A DNA stretch of 64,000 bases, taken from the NCBI GenBank assembly GCA_003669585.1, contig QWOQ01000011.1, positions 291,039-355,038 of the forward strand, read 5' to 3'. Under the pieces are notes generated by a model that made no database searches, had not been told where the DNA came from, and worked only from the letters and a program-made list of their open reading frames with translations. The stretch's first letter is position 1. The number at the start of each line of letters is the position of its first letter. The stretch is from Planctomycetota bacterium. GTDB lineage: Bacteria > Planctomycetota > Planctomycetia > Pirellulales > UBA1268. Made by a program: the position numbers and the translations under genes. Positions 39,293-47,931 of this stretch are shown piece after piece.

Positions 39293-39895
39293 CTATTTGT
39301 CTATCGATCTGATGACGTGGATTGCATCAGCAGAGAATTCGATGACCGGCACAGGAAGCTTGCTGTTTTTGTGAAGCATGCCAGTGCCGCACACAATGAC
39401 ATCCGTTCCTTTTTGAACACCAAAAAGTTCACGTGAATCAAAAGGAATTAACTGACGATTTGAGTCTACGAATTGTACCGCGACGATAGGTGACTTGGCT
39501 GCCCGTCTCTTACAAAACGCACAGTCTTTTGAATTGTGCTCAGATTGTAATGCATGCGCATCGATCGGAATCTCCATCAAAAAAAATGATGCCTTTCCTT
39601 TCAGGAATGGATCGATGTCACGATTCAGGGTGTAATCACGGGCACCGACTCGGCCCCTGATCACCAATCGAACCAAAGTCATCTGCTGCTCATCGGAAGA
39701 TTGCAAAGATTGGGGAGATGCACTGCCAAGCATCTTCGTGGCAGCGGTGATGGTGAGAGCATCTGTCGGCTGTTGATCAATCATGAACACGGTTCGAAGA
39801 TCAGTCACCGTCGGCGAGGCACCATTCACCCACGCGAATCCGGAAAGGATTGACACAATCGCAACAACAGAAGCAAACCGAGGTCGCACAGCCAT
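39293..39895 (-). CDS. Exported protein of unknown function with a CAFC motif
   Basis: 200 residues from ATG 39895, where a signal peptide (about 1-27, ending VNGAS) begins; 17 further upstream codons are open but unlike a leader. I do not recognise a family. The body is a predicted mostly-beta protein with the segment KDCAFCKRRAAKSPIVAVQFVD, whose CxxC could bind metal or be redox-active, and a final strand-rich part (GTDVIVCGTGMLHKNSKLPVPVIEF) that looks like an OB-fold-type nucleic-acid or ligand barrel; this last point is a guess. Lies between tRNA-His and the FG-GAP gene. Confidence 0.7.
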   Translation of the reverse strand: MAVRPRFASVVAIVSILSGFAWVNGASPTVTDLRTVFMIDQQPTDALTITAATKMLGSASPQSLQSSDEQQMTLVRLVIRGRVGARDYTLNRDIDPFLKGKASFFLMEIPIDAHALQSEHNSKDCAFCKRRAAKSPIVAVQFVDSNRQLIPFDSRELFGVQKGTDVIVCGTGMLHKNSKLPVPVIEFSADAIHVIRSIDK

Positions 39896-40130
39896 TGACA
39901 GACTCCCAGAAAGGGGTTGTGTGAAGTCCCGCGGCAGCTTTCTCAAGCGGGGTCATTTCTTCAGGAACATGATCGGCTGCGGGGGCCGGAAGGGAAAAAT
40001 ATTTTCGTTCAACGCCGTTCATTTCCTCGAAGAAGTATTGGCGACGGATTCACAGCCTTTCTTGAAATCAAAAAATCTCCAGACAGTTTCTCGAAAATAC
40101 CCGGTTTCACGTGTTGCGAGGATGCTTTCT

Positions 40131-41357
40131 TCAACGTGGCTTGCCTGAATTTACAAAGAGCTTCACGTTGTGAGTCGCGCGGCCAACGGCAACGATGTCA
40201 GGAAATCCATCATCTGTGAGATCTTCAGCGACGAGATCTTCAACGGCAACACTTCCGGTATCGATCACGATGCGAGTCCAGTGAATGCCGGCTGGGTCGG
40301 CTCGATAGATTGAAATCCCCGGACCGTAATCGGCTTTGTTCGAAGGGTCACTCGATCCAAACACGATTTCATCGGCGCCATCTTGATCGAGATCTGCGCA
40401 CCAAATCGCATGGCCCCGGCGAAACCCGTCGTCGATTACGAGTCGCTGCCATGCGGCATCTTTTTTGGACTCGGGTTGCTGCTGATAGACAACGACTTGA
40501 GAGCCATGCATCGGTTCAACCGTTACAAGAAATGGCTTTCCATGAGAAAGCCGTCCCTGCTTGATCTCTCCAGAACCGCTTGCATCAGGAGTGTCGCCAG
40601 CGGTTCCAGAAGCAAGAAAAGTTTTTGAAAAACCGGCTGCAGTTCGACGCACCACATGCACTCCCTCACGACTCGCGGTGAGCGTGTCAACGCTTTGATC
40701 TCCATCAAGATCACAGTGCCAGTGGTTGTGCATTCGATTGAGCTCGCCATCGAGCAAGGTTGGTATCCAGCGACTCTTTGCAGGATCTTTTGGAATCGTA
40801 AAAGCAGTCAGTCGCACTCCGGGACGATTCTCCGAAGCTGCCAGCGGAGAGATGACCAGTTGGACGGTTCCGATTCCAAGCACGTCAGCAAATCGCATGC
40901 GATGTGTGGAAACTTCAGCACCAATATCGTGAACGGTCCACGTCTCACCAGGCGCGCCTCGTGAAATCCAGTGGAGCGTGCCGGTCTTTGTCCAACCGGC
41001 ACCTACGGCAAAATCAATCTGTTGATCGCCATCGATATCCAGTGGAGCAATACACACATTGTCGCGAGGAGTTTGATTCTGAATGAGTACCTTTTTTTCC
41101 CACGATGGATTTCGATACCATAAAATTGAATTCTCGGTGGCGACAACAATGTCGCGTTTGGAGTCACCATCAACATCAGCCAGTGCAACCGAATAACAGA
41201 TTTCGCCAGCCAAGGGGTCAATGACTCGAGACTCAAACCGAATTGCCTGAAGGTTTTCTGGTTCTGCTGTCGCAGGACGAGTCATTCCAACAGTGGCGAC
41301 GCTGAGCGAGATAAGAATATTTCTCAGAATCGTCACGCGAGGAAACTGTGGTTGCAT
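40131..41357 (-). CDS. Exported FG-GAP/VCBS repeat protein
   Basis: 408 residues with an N-terminal signal (ending around ATAEP, residue 31). Beta-propeller-type repeats carry calcium-binding loops of the form DVDGDSKRD, DIDGDQQID, DLDGDQSVD, DLDQDGADE and DLTDDGFPD, each followed by a hydrophobic strand such as IVVA or IVAV. Such proteins are numerous in planctomycetes and are surface or periplasmic; roles vary and cannot be assigned here. Spacing of repeats is about 50-60 residues, giving probably seven blades. No enzyme domain is attached. Confidence 0.85.
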   Translation of the reverse strand: MQPQFPRVTILRNILISLSVATVGMTRPATAEPENLQAIRFESRVIDPLAGEICYSVALADVDGDSKRDIVVATENSILWYRNPSWEKKVLIQNQTPRDNVCIAPLDIDGDQQIDFAVGAGWTKTGTLHWISRGAPGETWTVHDIGAEVSTHRMRFADVLGIGTVQLVISPLAASENRPGVRLTAFTIPKDPAKSRWIPTLLDGELNRMHNHWHCDLDGDQSVDTLTASREGVHVVRRTAAGFSKTFLASGTAGDTPDASGSGEIKQGRLSHGKPFLVTVEPMHGSQVVVYQQQPESKKDAAWQRLVIDDGFRRGHAIWCADLDQDGADEIVFGSSDPSNKADYGPGISIYRADPAGIHWTRIVIDTGSVAVEDLVAEDLTDDGFPDIVAVGRATHNVKLFVNSGKPR

Positions 41358-41706
41358 AGTGCGAGAATCCTTTTTTGAGAATCGGTCTGTTTGATGACTG
41401 CCTGCGAATTCGAAGTCCGTCTGTCTTCAGGAAGTTGAAAAGTGAGTCAGAGAGTATGCCGTTGCGAAGGGGTTGTGCGGTGAAAGAAACCGGTCGAACA
41501 GGTCTGGCTTTGTTGAAAACGACCAGCAGAGAGAGTCCTTGTTTCTTTTGCAAGCCGTTGCAGAACATGGTGGCGAGTCGTTACTCTTTTGGCGGCTCAG
41601 GAACTTAGAAATTCAAAGTTCTTCTTTAGCGTGCCGGATGTTCAGCGGATTGTTCGATAGATTTTTTCACGACTCGGTTCATTTCCCTTCTTTAGGAGCA
41701 TTTTTT
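41358..41706. other. Intergenic region upstream of the Gfo/Idh gene
   Basis: Divergent promoter region between the FG-GAP gene (minus) and the oxidoreductase gene (plus). An open frame runs into the oxidoreductase from 41473 but has no family similarity before 41707. TAGGAG at 41691-41696 is the ribosome binding site of the latter. Nothing else was recognised. Confidence 0.5.
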
Positions 41707-43107
41707 ATGGCCCGTCGCAATCGCAGCAAAACTCACTCAACTCGTCGCGAGTTTCTCACAACCTCTGCCGCTCTCGCAGGCGGTTCCATGGTCGGAGGGT
41801 ATTTTTTGAGTGAGTCTCGGGCGGCCGATGGTCCAGTTCGCAGCGCCAATGAGGAAATTCGATTCGCATGCATTGGTGTTGGAGGAAAAGGTCAAAGCGA
41901 TTCAGCCGATGCTGGACGCAGTGGAAAAGTCGTGGCGATTGCCGATGTCGACTCCAATCAGTTGAAGCGAGGAGAAAAGGCGTTTGAGGGCGCGAAGCAA
42001 TATGCCGACTATCGCAAGATGCTCGACGAAAACAAGAACTCAATTGATGCAGTCACTGTTAGCACGCCCGACCATTCGCACGTTGTTGCTGCCGCCATGG
42101 CAATGAGTCTTGGAAAAGCGTGCTTCTGTCAGAAGCCACTCACCCGGTCAATTGCTGAAGCCCGCATGCTTGGTGAACTTGCTCGCAGCAAAAAAGTGGC
42201 TACTCAAATGGGAAATCAAGGCACTGCTGAAAGTTCGCTCCGAAAGACTGCTGCGTTGATTAAGTCAGGCGGTCTTGGAGCAGTGAAGGAAGTACATATC
42301 TGGACTAATCGACCCGTGTGGCCACAAGGTGGTGGACGACCCGAGAAAGCAGAAGTGCCAGCCAATCTCGATTGGAATCTATGGCTTGGACCGGCGAACG
42401 AGCGTCCTTATGGAAATGGATATCACCCGTTTGCATGGAGAGGCTTTTGGGATTTTGGAACCGGTGCTTTGGGCGATATGGCTTGCCATACATTCAATAT
42501 GCCGTTCATGGCACTCAATCTACGCGACCCATCGAGCGTCGTAGCAACTTCGAGTGGACATAATAAAGAGACCTATCCCAAGTGGTCGATCATTGATTTC
42601 GCATTTCCTTCCCTTGGCGGTCGAGCGGCTGTCAAAGTGATGTGGTACGACGGTGGAAAGCTTCCCGAACAGTCAATGTTTGCAGGATTTCCGGGGGAGG
42701 AAAAAGAGGGCAAGCCAACCGAGTTTAAGACCGCCTCGAGCGGAGTGCTTGTGATCGGTGAAAAGGACACGCTCTATGCTCCCGGTGACTATTGCGAGAA
42801 AGGATTCACGCTGAAGAGTGGTGTCAAGCCAGCTGATGGAGTGTTCATCGAATCGGCCGGACACTTTGTCGAATGGGTCAACGCCATCAAGGGTGGGCCG
42901 CAGGCGATGTCCAATTTCCCTGACTACTCTGGCCCACTGACCGAGACAATTTTGCTCGGCAACTTAGCCGTCTGGGCCGCCGAAAGCCCCGATCAAAAAG
43001 GAAAAAAGATTGAGTGGGACCCGGTCAAAATGGTGGCAAAAAATGCACCAGAAGTTGAATCGATTATTCGTCCGACATATCGCAACGGCTGGAAGGTGTC
43101 TGTCTAA
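41707..43107 (+). CDS. Tat-exported Gfo/Idh/MocA-family oxidoreductase
   Basis: 466 residues from ATG 41707, preceded by TAGGAG. A twin-arginine signal (STRREFLTTSAALAGG, residues ~11-26) indicates export of a folded, cofactor-bound protein. The NAD(P)-binding Rossmann motif is FACIGVGGKG, followed by VVAIADVD and the family's TPDHSHVVAAAMAMSLGKACFCQKPL, where Lys of QKPL aligns with the catalytic EKP lysine. The C-terminal domain has the planctomycete-type GFWDFGTGALGDMACH. Members act on sugars, inositol or sugar acids; many exported planctomycete paralogues exist and substrates are unknown. A strong terminator follows. Confidence 0.92.
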   Translation: MARRNRSKTHSTRREFLTTSAALAGGSMVGGYFLSESRAADGPVRSANEEIRFACIGVGGKGQSDSADAGRSGKVVAIADVDSNQLKRGEKAFEGAKQYADYRKMLDENKNSIDAVTVSTPDHSHVVAAAMAMSLGKACFCQKPLTRSIAEARMLGELARSKKVATQMGNQGTAESSLRKTAALIKSGGLGAVKEVHIWTNRPVWPQGGGRPEKAEVPANLDWNLWLGPANERPYGNGYHPFAWRGFWDFGTGALGDMACHTFNMPFMALNLRDPSSVVATSSGHNKETYPKWSIIDFAFPSLGGRAAVKVMWYDGGKLPEQSMFAGFPGEEKEGKPTEFKTASSGVLVIGEKDTLYAPGDYCEKGFTLKSGVKPADGVFIESAGHFVEWVNAIKGGPQAMSNFPDYSGPLTETILLGNLAVWAAESPDQKGKKIEWDPVKMVAKNAPEVESIIRPTYRNGWKVSV

Positions 43108-43137
43108 AGTGATCGAAGAGTAAAACTTTTTTTGAAA

Positions 43138-43173
43138 CCACAGGTCGCCGGAAGGCGGCCTGTGGCTGTTTTA
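43138..43173 (+). terminator. Rho-independent terminator after the oxidoreductase gene
   Basis: CCACAGGTCGCC and GGCGGCCTGTGG form a 12-bp stem (one G-U) closed by the tetraloop GGAA, followed by CTGTTTTA. It is placed 30 bases after the stop codon. Confidence 0.85.
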
Positions 43174-43253
43174 TGGGGCCTCGACGTTTGAGACACTAGG
43201 ATTCCTCGGCGTTACGGCGTGCAATTCACACACAAAAGAGAGGAACACAGTTC

Positions 43254-44525
43254 TTGAATCAGATCAATAAAATGCGATTTGTGCGTAGTGTATCGCTGGT
43301 GTGCGCGTTGTTTGTTTCCGAGACACTTTTTGCGCAGCAACCTGTCGCGGTTGAGGCGGCGGCCGTTGCAATGGTCAAGGATCGAGGAGGCGTCGTTACT
43401 TTTTCAGGCTCGGGCCATGTGTTGAAAGTGGATCTTGCAGATCGTCCCACCACGGATGCCGATCTTTCGAGGCTTGAGCTCCTTGAGCAGATCGAATCGC
43501 TTGAGGTATGGGGAGCAGAAATCAACGATGCAGGAATGAAGACGCTCTCTCGGTTAAAAAGCCTGAAGAGTCTTGTGCTGGAAAACACGAATATCACCGA
43601 CCTAGGCGCTGCGGAACTGACAAAGCTTTCGAACCTCAAGGTGCTTAATCTGAGGCGTTCCTCGAATTTGACCGATGGGGCTCTTGCGCATGTGGCGAAG
43701 ATCGAGTCCTTGGAACAACTGGTGCTCCTCTACAACAACTTCACTGATGCGAGTCTGAAGCATCTGATCCTCATGCCAAAGCTACGGGCTCTTGATTTGC
43801 GAGGATGTGCACTGATTGGTGATGCAGGACTTGAGCATGTTGGAAAGATAAAAACTCTTGAGCGAGTGAAGCTTCGTTGTCCAAGTGTGAGCGATCGTGG
43901 ATTTGCATGTGTAGCGGCACTCCCCAAGCTCAAGGGAATTGCTGCTGAAGATGCGCAGATTACCGACGAGGCCATCAAACAACTCGCGCAGCGAAAAGAT
44001 CTTGATGAGATCAACGTGATGCGTACCAATATTGGTGATGCGTCGCTTGAGTATTTGGCTGGACTTGAAAAGCTCAAACGCATCGAACTGCGAGGCACAC
44101 TTGTCGATGGACTAGGTCTTATTCATCTCAGAAAGCTCCCGAACATGGTTCTCCTCGATCTGGCAGAGACAGGTGTTGGTGATGCGGGAATTGAACACCT
44201 TAAAGGGCATCCAAAGCTCGAGAGGCTCGATCTGTGGAATACGCGAGTAGGCGACGTTGGCATGGATGCGGTTGGTTCAATTGCGACTCTTGTCGACCTC
44301 AACCTGGAGAACACCCGAGTCACAGACGCAGGCATAGAAAAACTCAAGATGCTTTCAAAGCTTGTCGTTTTGAATATCGCCGGCACCAAGACAACCGATG
44401 CGTCGCTGACTGTAGCGAAAGAGCTTTTGAGTCTTGGAAAAATAAATGTTGCGTTCACCGGTGTGACTGCCGGTGAAGCGACTGCATTCAGAGCATTTCG
44501 GCCAAAGGTGGATGTCGCGCGATAG
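43254..44525 (+). CDS. Exported leucine-rich repeat protein
   Basis: 423 residues. GAGGAA near 43239 points to TTG 43254 as the start; ATG 43272 is the alternative and would still leave a signal peptide (ending LFAQQ). From about residue 60 to the end, roughly 14 leucine-rich repeats of about 24 residues run back to back, of the form 'LxxLxxLxLxxTxITDxGxxxL', for example NLENTRVTDAGIEKLKMLSKL. This is the RNI/cysteine-containing-like class common in planctomycetes. Probably a protein-binding surface in the periplasm; partner unknown. Confidence 0.87.
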   Translation: MNQINKMRFVRSVSLVCALFVSETLFAQQPVAVEAAAVAMVKDRGGVVTFSGSGHVLKVDLADRPTTDADLSRLELLEQIESLEVWGAEINDAGMKTLSRLKSLKSLVLENTNITDLGAAELTKLSNLKVLNLRRSSNLTDGALAHVAKIESLEQLVLLYNNFTDASLKHLILMPKLRALDLRGCALIGDAGLEHVGKIKTLERVKLRCPSVSDRGFACVAALPKLKGIAAEDAQITDEAIKQLAQRKDLDEINVMRTNIGDASLEYLAGLEKLKRIELRGTLVDGLGLIHLRKLPNMVLLDLAETGVGDAGIEHLKGHPKLERLDLWNTRVGDVGMDAVGSIATLVDLNLENTRVTDAGIEKLKMLSKLVVLNIAGTKTTDASLTVAKELLSLGKINVAFTGVTAGEATAFRAFRPKVDVAR

Positions 44526-44675
44526 AAAACATCCGCTTCCAATCGAAATCGACCGTAGCGGTTTGACCGTTTGAAGAAGAGGGGGTAAGACCACGCCATG
44601 CAGGTGTGAGTCATGCTGTTGATTCTTTGATCGCGGCAGGCACCTCTCGACAAGAACTCTGGGGAGCATTCAACC

Positions 44676-45428
44676 ATGATCGTGAGCAAAATGTGGCGTG
44701 CGATGGCAGCTCAAATGAACAAGCTCGCCAACTTTTTCTGGCAAGCCGATCCCATTGCACAGCTTCAATATGAGTACGACAAAGCGGTCGATCAAATGAA
44801 GGAAGGTCGAGAAGGGCTTGAGCAGTACAGGGCCTTGGTGGAGCGAGTCATGAGGCAGGCCGCAGGCGATCGCGAACACGTTGCATCGCTCGAAGCAAGA
44901 GTCAAAGCCTATCTGCAGGCCGGAGAACGCGAGACGGCTGGCCGATTTGCAGTCGAGTTGCTGCGAGCAAAAAAGGATCTCTCAGAGAATGAAGCGCAAC
45001 TGACCCTTCACGAGACGGCTTACGGCAATAACGTCAACAAAATTAAACATGCCACAAAAAAACTTGCGGATCTTAAACACAAAATTCAGAAGTACGACGC
45101 TGAGCTCAAGATGAGCCGCGCCGAAGCAGAGTTGGCGAAGCTTGCCAATAGCTTTAACTTTGACATCACGACTGATTTCGGTCAGATCGAGGATGTGATT
45201 CAAGATAAGATCGGACTCAATCGCGCAAAAGTTCGCGTGTCGGCAGATTTGTCGGGCGAAGGCATTGCCGACATCAAGCGAGAAGAAGCCGTCGAAAAGA
45301 ATATGGCCGATCAGGCTCTTCGACAGTTTGAAGTTGAGATGGGAATGGTGACTCCCGAAACAGCCGGCGTGCAGCCTGCCGAAAAAGAATTGGGTTCTGA
45401 TCCGATGAAACAAACTGTTCGGCCCTAA
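44676..45428 (+). CDS. PspA/IM30-like coiled-coil protein
   Basis: 250 residues, nearly all helix. The opening helix (about 1-25, Met/Trp/Phe/Lys-rich) is amphipathic like the membrane-binding helix of PspA, then two very long coiled-coil helices follow (about 30-165) with RETAGRFAVELLRAKKDLSENEAQL in the place where PspA family members have their helical hairpin turn. The C-terminal ~35 residues are Pro/Glu-rich and disordered. PspA/IM30/Vipp1 proteins bind stressed membranes and form ESCRT-III-like rods. The family call rests on architecture plus partial motif likeness. It opens the seven-gene same-strand cluster ending at 52392. Confidence 0.65.
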   Translation: MIVSKMWRAMAAQMNKLANFFWQADPIAQLQYEYDKAVDQMKEGREGLEQYRALVERVMRQAAGDREHVASLEARVKAYLQAGERETAGRFAVELLRAKKDLSENEAQLTLHETAYGNNVNKIKHATKKLADLKHKIQKYDAELKMSRAEAELAKLANSFNFDITTDFGQIEDVIQDKIGLNRAKVRVSADLSGEGIADIKREEAVEKNMADQALRQFEVEMGMVTPETAGVQPAEKELGSDPMKQTVRP

Positions 45429-45512
45429 GTATTGAAAGAACGTCGGCCGTACCAAAAGGAAAATGAGACAGGTGGTAGACCGCGATTCGATTCGGGTGGA
45501 GTGTGAGTTCTT

Positions 45513-47393
45513 ATGAATTCTTCTGAACAGGAAAAGACTGCGGTTGATTGGATTTCATCTGAAGTCGATGCGACTGAATCTTCGAAAGCTCACGCCCTCA
45601 AAGGGCCGACATTTCCTCTCTGGTATCCACCGTGGGCATCGCGTTTGGGTGATGCGTATCTCGGTGGCACAAGCGTCTTATTTTTGTTGCACGGAAACGT
45701 ACGAGACGTCGTTTCGCTCTCGCCGGTCTCGGTCGATCCTAAAGTGTCGCCGAATGCCGCATCGTGGGGGACTCTTCACGATTTTTTGTCGCGCGAGCTT
45801 TTTGGGCGTTGGGATATCGTGCTTGGGTATGACGTGGGCAAGGGGCTTCGACCATTCGCTGGCACAGATGCAGATCGCTTGCGACAGATGGTGCAGTGGC
45901 TGTCGGCACGGATTGGAAATGCCAGCACGTGGCCGCGAGAGCCGGATCAAGCAATCGCCGCAATCGATTCGCTTCTCGAACGAAATCTGATCGATCCTCC
46001 AGAGGAACGAAAACGAATTGCAATCGTGCTCGACTATGCACAGTATCTCGTACCGAGTGGTGATGCAGCCACCGCGTCACGATCTGGTGCAGGTAGACTC
46101 GTAAGACTTCTCTCGTGGGCTGGTAATCCACTGCTGCGAAGAGTGAATGTGGCGATTGTGCTTGTGGCAGATCTGATGTCGGAAGTTCATCCGCGACTTC
46201 TTTCGAATCCATCGGTGACCACGCTCGAAGTTCCGTTGCCGGAGGTGAATGAGCGTCAACAATTCGCGTTGGCGATGTCATCGAAATCGATTTCCGATCC
46301 TGTGAGCCGTGATGCAGTCATCCGCACTGCATCGCTTGCTGGTGGACTGTCGCTCGAAAGTCTACGGGCCGTGCTGACTCTGTCTGCCCAAGGTCGCACC
46401 GCGCCCGACGGACCGGAATTCATAGAACTCAAGAAGCAGTTGATCGAGCGAGCATGCCAAGGGTTGATCGAGTTCATTCAGCCGCGTCTCACGCTTGATT
46501 CTGTGGCCGGGCATAGTCAGGCAAAAAGTCGCCTGGAGTCAGATGCAAAAGCGATTCAGCGAGGCCAGTATGAGAGTGCTCCTATGGGATATTTGCTGTG
46601 TGGTCCCGTGGGAACCGGGAAAAGTTTTTTGGCTGAATGCTACGCAGGCAGTGTCGGCATTCCTTGCGCGGTGCTCAAAAATTTTCGTTCAAAATACGTT
46701 GGCGAGACAGAGGGAAATTTGGAACACACTCTCGGAGTGCTTCGAAGCCTCGGGCCAGTTGTAGTCATTATTGATGAGGCGGATGCAGCTCTTGGAAATC
46801 GTGAGAGTGACGGTGACTCAGGGACCAGCGCCCGAGTCTTTTCAATGATCGCTCGGCAGATGGGAGACACTCGCTACCGAGGAAAGATTGTTTGGATGCT
46901 GCTTACCAGTCGGCCAGATTTGCTTCCGATTGATCTCAAGCGCCAAGGACGCGCCGAGGTTCACATTCCGCTTTTCTATCCACACGATCAAACAGAATTT
47001 GATGCAATGTTTGTAGCCATGGCCAAAAAGTGCAAAGTGAAGCTCGCCGCAGGACTTCCCGGACCAATCGATGTGAACCTGGGACTTTCCGGTGCTGATA
47101 TTGAAAGTGTTGTGCTTGCCTCGCGCCGTATCGGTCTCGAACGAGCTGCCAATCAAGGCCATTCGGCTCCCGACACGATTACACAAGACGATCTTCATGC
47201 CGCGCTCGACGACTTTATGCCTTCGGCACAAGGACTGGAAAAAGAAATGCAAGAGATTTCGGCGGTTCTTGAATGTACCGAGAAGCGTTTCCTGCCCGAA
47301 CGATGGAAGCAGAAAGTGTCTGAACTCGAGGGACGGGCCAGACTGCAGGAGCGATTCGCTGCAATTCGAGAGATTCTTGGAACAGGCAAGTGA
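45513..47393 (+). CDS. Tandem AAA+ ATPase, Ycf46-like, with degenerate first domain
   Basis: 626 residues. Residues ~45-320 look like an AAA domain that has lost its Walker A: SVLFLLHGNVRDVV, then Walker-B-like IAIVLDYAQYLVP. The second domain is complete: Walker A GPVGTGKS (364-371), Walker B VVIIDEADAAL with Asp421/Glu422, sensor-1 WMLLTSRPD, and Arg finger near LKRQGRAEV. This two-domain arrangement with an inactive first ATPase recalls Ycf46 proteins. A C-terminal helical tail follows. It lies 84 bases after the PspA-like gene; AAA+ partners of PspA-family proteins are known (PspF, and AAA+ chaperone-like genes), but this combination is not one I can name. Confidence 0.82.
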   Translation: MNSSEQEKTAVDWISSEVDATESSKAHALKGPTFPLWYPPWASRLGDAYLGGTSVLFLLHGNVRDVVSLSPVSVDPKVSPNAASWGTLHDFLSRELFGRWDIVLGYDVGKGLRPFAGTDADRLRQMVQWLSARIGNASTWPREPDQAIAAIDSLLERNLIDPPEERKRIAIVLDYAQYLVPSGDAATASRSGAGRLVRLLSWAGNPLLRRVNVAIVLVADLMSEVHPRLLSNPSVTTLEVPLPEVNERQQFALAMSSKSISDPVSRDAVIRTASLAGGLSLESLRAVLTLSAQGRTAPDGPEFIELKKQLIERACQGLIEFIQPRLTLDSVAGHSQAKSRLESDAKAIQRGQYESAPMGYLLCGPVGTGKSFLAECYAGSVGIPCAVLKNFRSKYVGETEGNLEHTLGVLRSLGPVVVIIDEADAALGNRESDGDSGTSARVFSMIARQMGDTRYRGKIVWMLLTSRPDLLPIDLKRQGRAEVHIPLFYPHDQTEFDAMFVAMAKKCKVKLAAGLPGPIDVNLGLSGADIESVVLASRRIGLERAANQGHSAPDTITQDDLHAALDDFMPSAQGLEKEMQEISAVLECTEKRFLPERWKQKVSELEGRARLQERFAAIREILGTGK

Positions 47394-47484
47394 GAAGTAT
47401 TTCCAAAATCGGTAGGATACTGTCTGGAGCCTCGGTATAGATTCACTGTACGGAGTCCACAAGCTAGAAAAGATGGAGAGAATT

Positions 47485-47799
47485 ATGATCGAAAAGAAAA
47501 ATGTTTCTCAAGGACGAAAGCCTTGGTTTGATTCAGATTCTGATACACCGCTCATACAGGAATATGCCAGGAAGTTAGATTCTTTTCTGGATGTAGTTGC
47601 CGACGGAAAGGTCGATGTCGCTGAAATCGAACGGCAGGAGCAGCGAATCGTGACCATCATGAAGGGACTTGAGCCGCTCCTTTCGGATGAGGCTCACGGG
47701 AAGGTGACGGAACTTTTATGTGAGGTCACCAGCTACGATCTTATGACCACTCTTCACATGGCTTTGAAGTCGAGATCCCCAATTCAATTTCGAGGGTGA
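47485..47799 (+). CDS. Small acidic helical protein of unknown function
   Basis: 104 residues from ATG 47485, preceded by GGAGAG; an in-frame ATG at 47473 is possible. No family recognised. It is soluble, helical and acidic in the first half (IQEYARKLDSFLDVVADGKVDVAEIERQEQRI), then LEPLLSDEAHGKVTELLCEVTSYDLMTTLHMAL. The first half has a weak resemblance to an EF-hand-type or a four-helix regulatory protein, which I would not assert. Its place between the AAA+ ATPase and the binding protein suggests an adaptor for one of them. Confidence 0.65.
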   Translation: MIEKKNVSQGRKPWFDSDSDTPLIQEYARKLDSFLDVVADGKVDVAEIERQEQRIVTIMKGLEPLLSDEAHGKVTELLCEVTSYDLMTTLHMALKSRSPIQFRG

Positions 47800-47931
47800 G
47801 CACGCCCTGATTCGGAATTATGCGGGACCACACGATCGCAGTGCAGAAATCGCATCTGACTTTTTTTCGAACCGAGCACATTTTCAAGTGACATTTCAAC
47901 ACCGTTCAAACAATATATCGAGAGGTCTGTG

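Noticed and set aside
41473..41706. Upstream extension of the Gfo/Idh gene (78 codons)
   Set aside because: The Tat signal and TAGGAG point to ATG 41707; the extension has no sense and would bury the signal.
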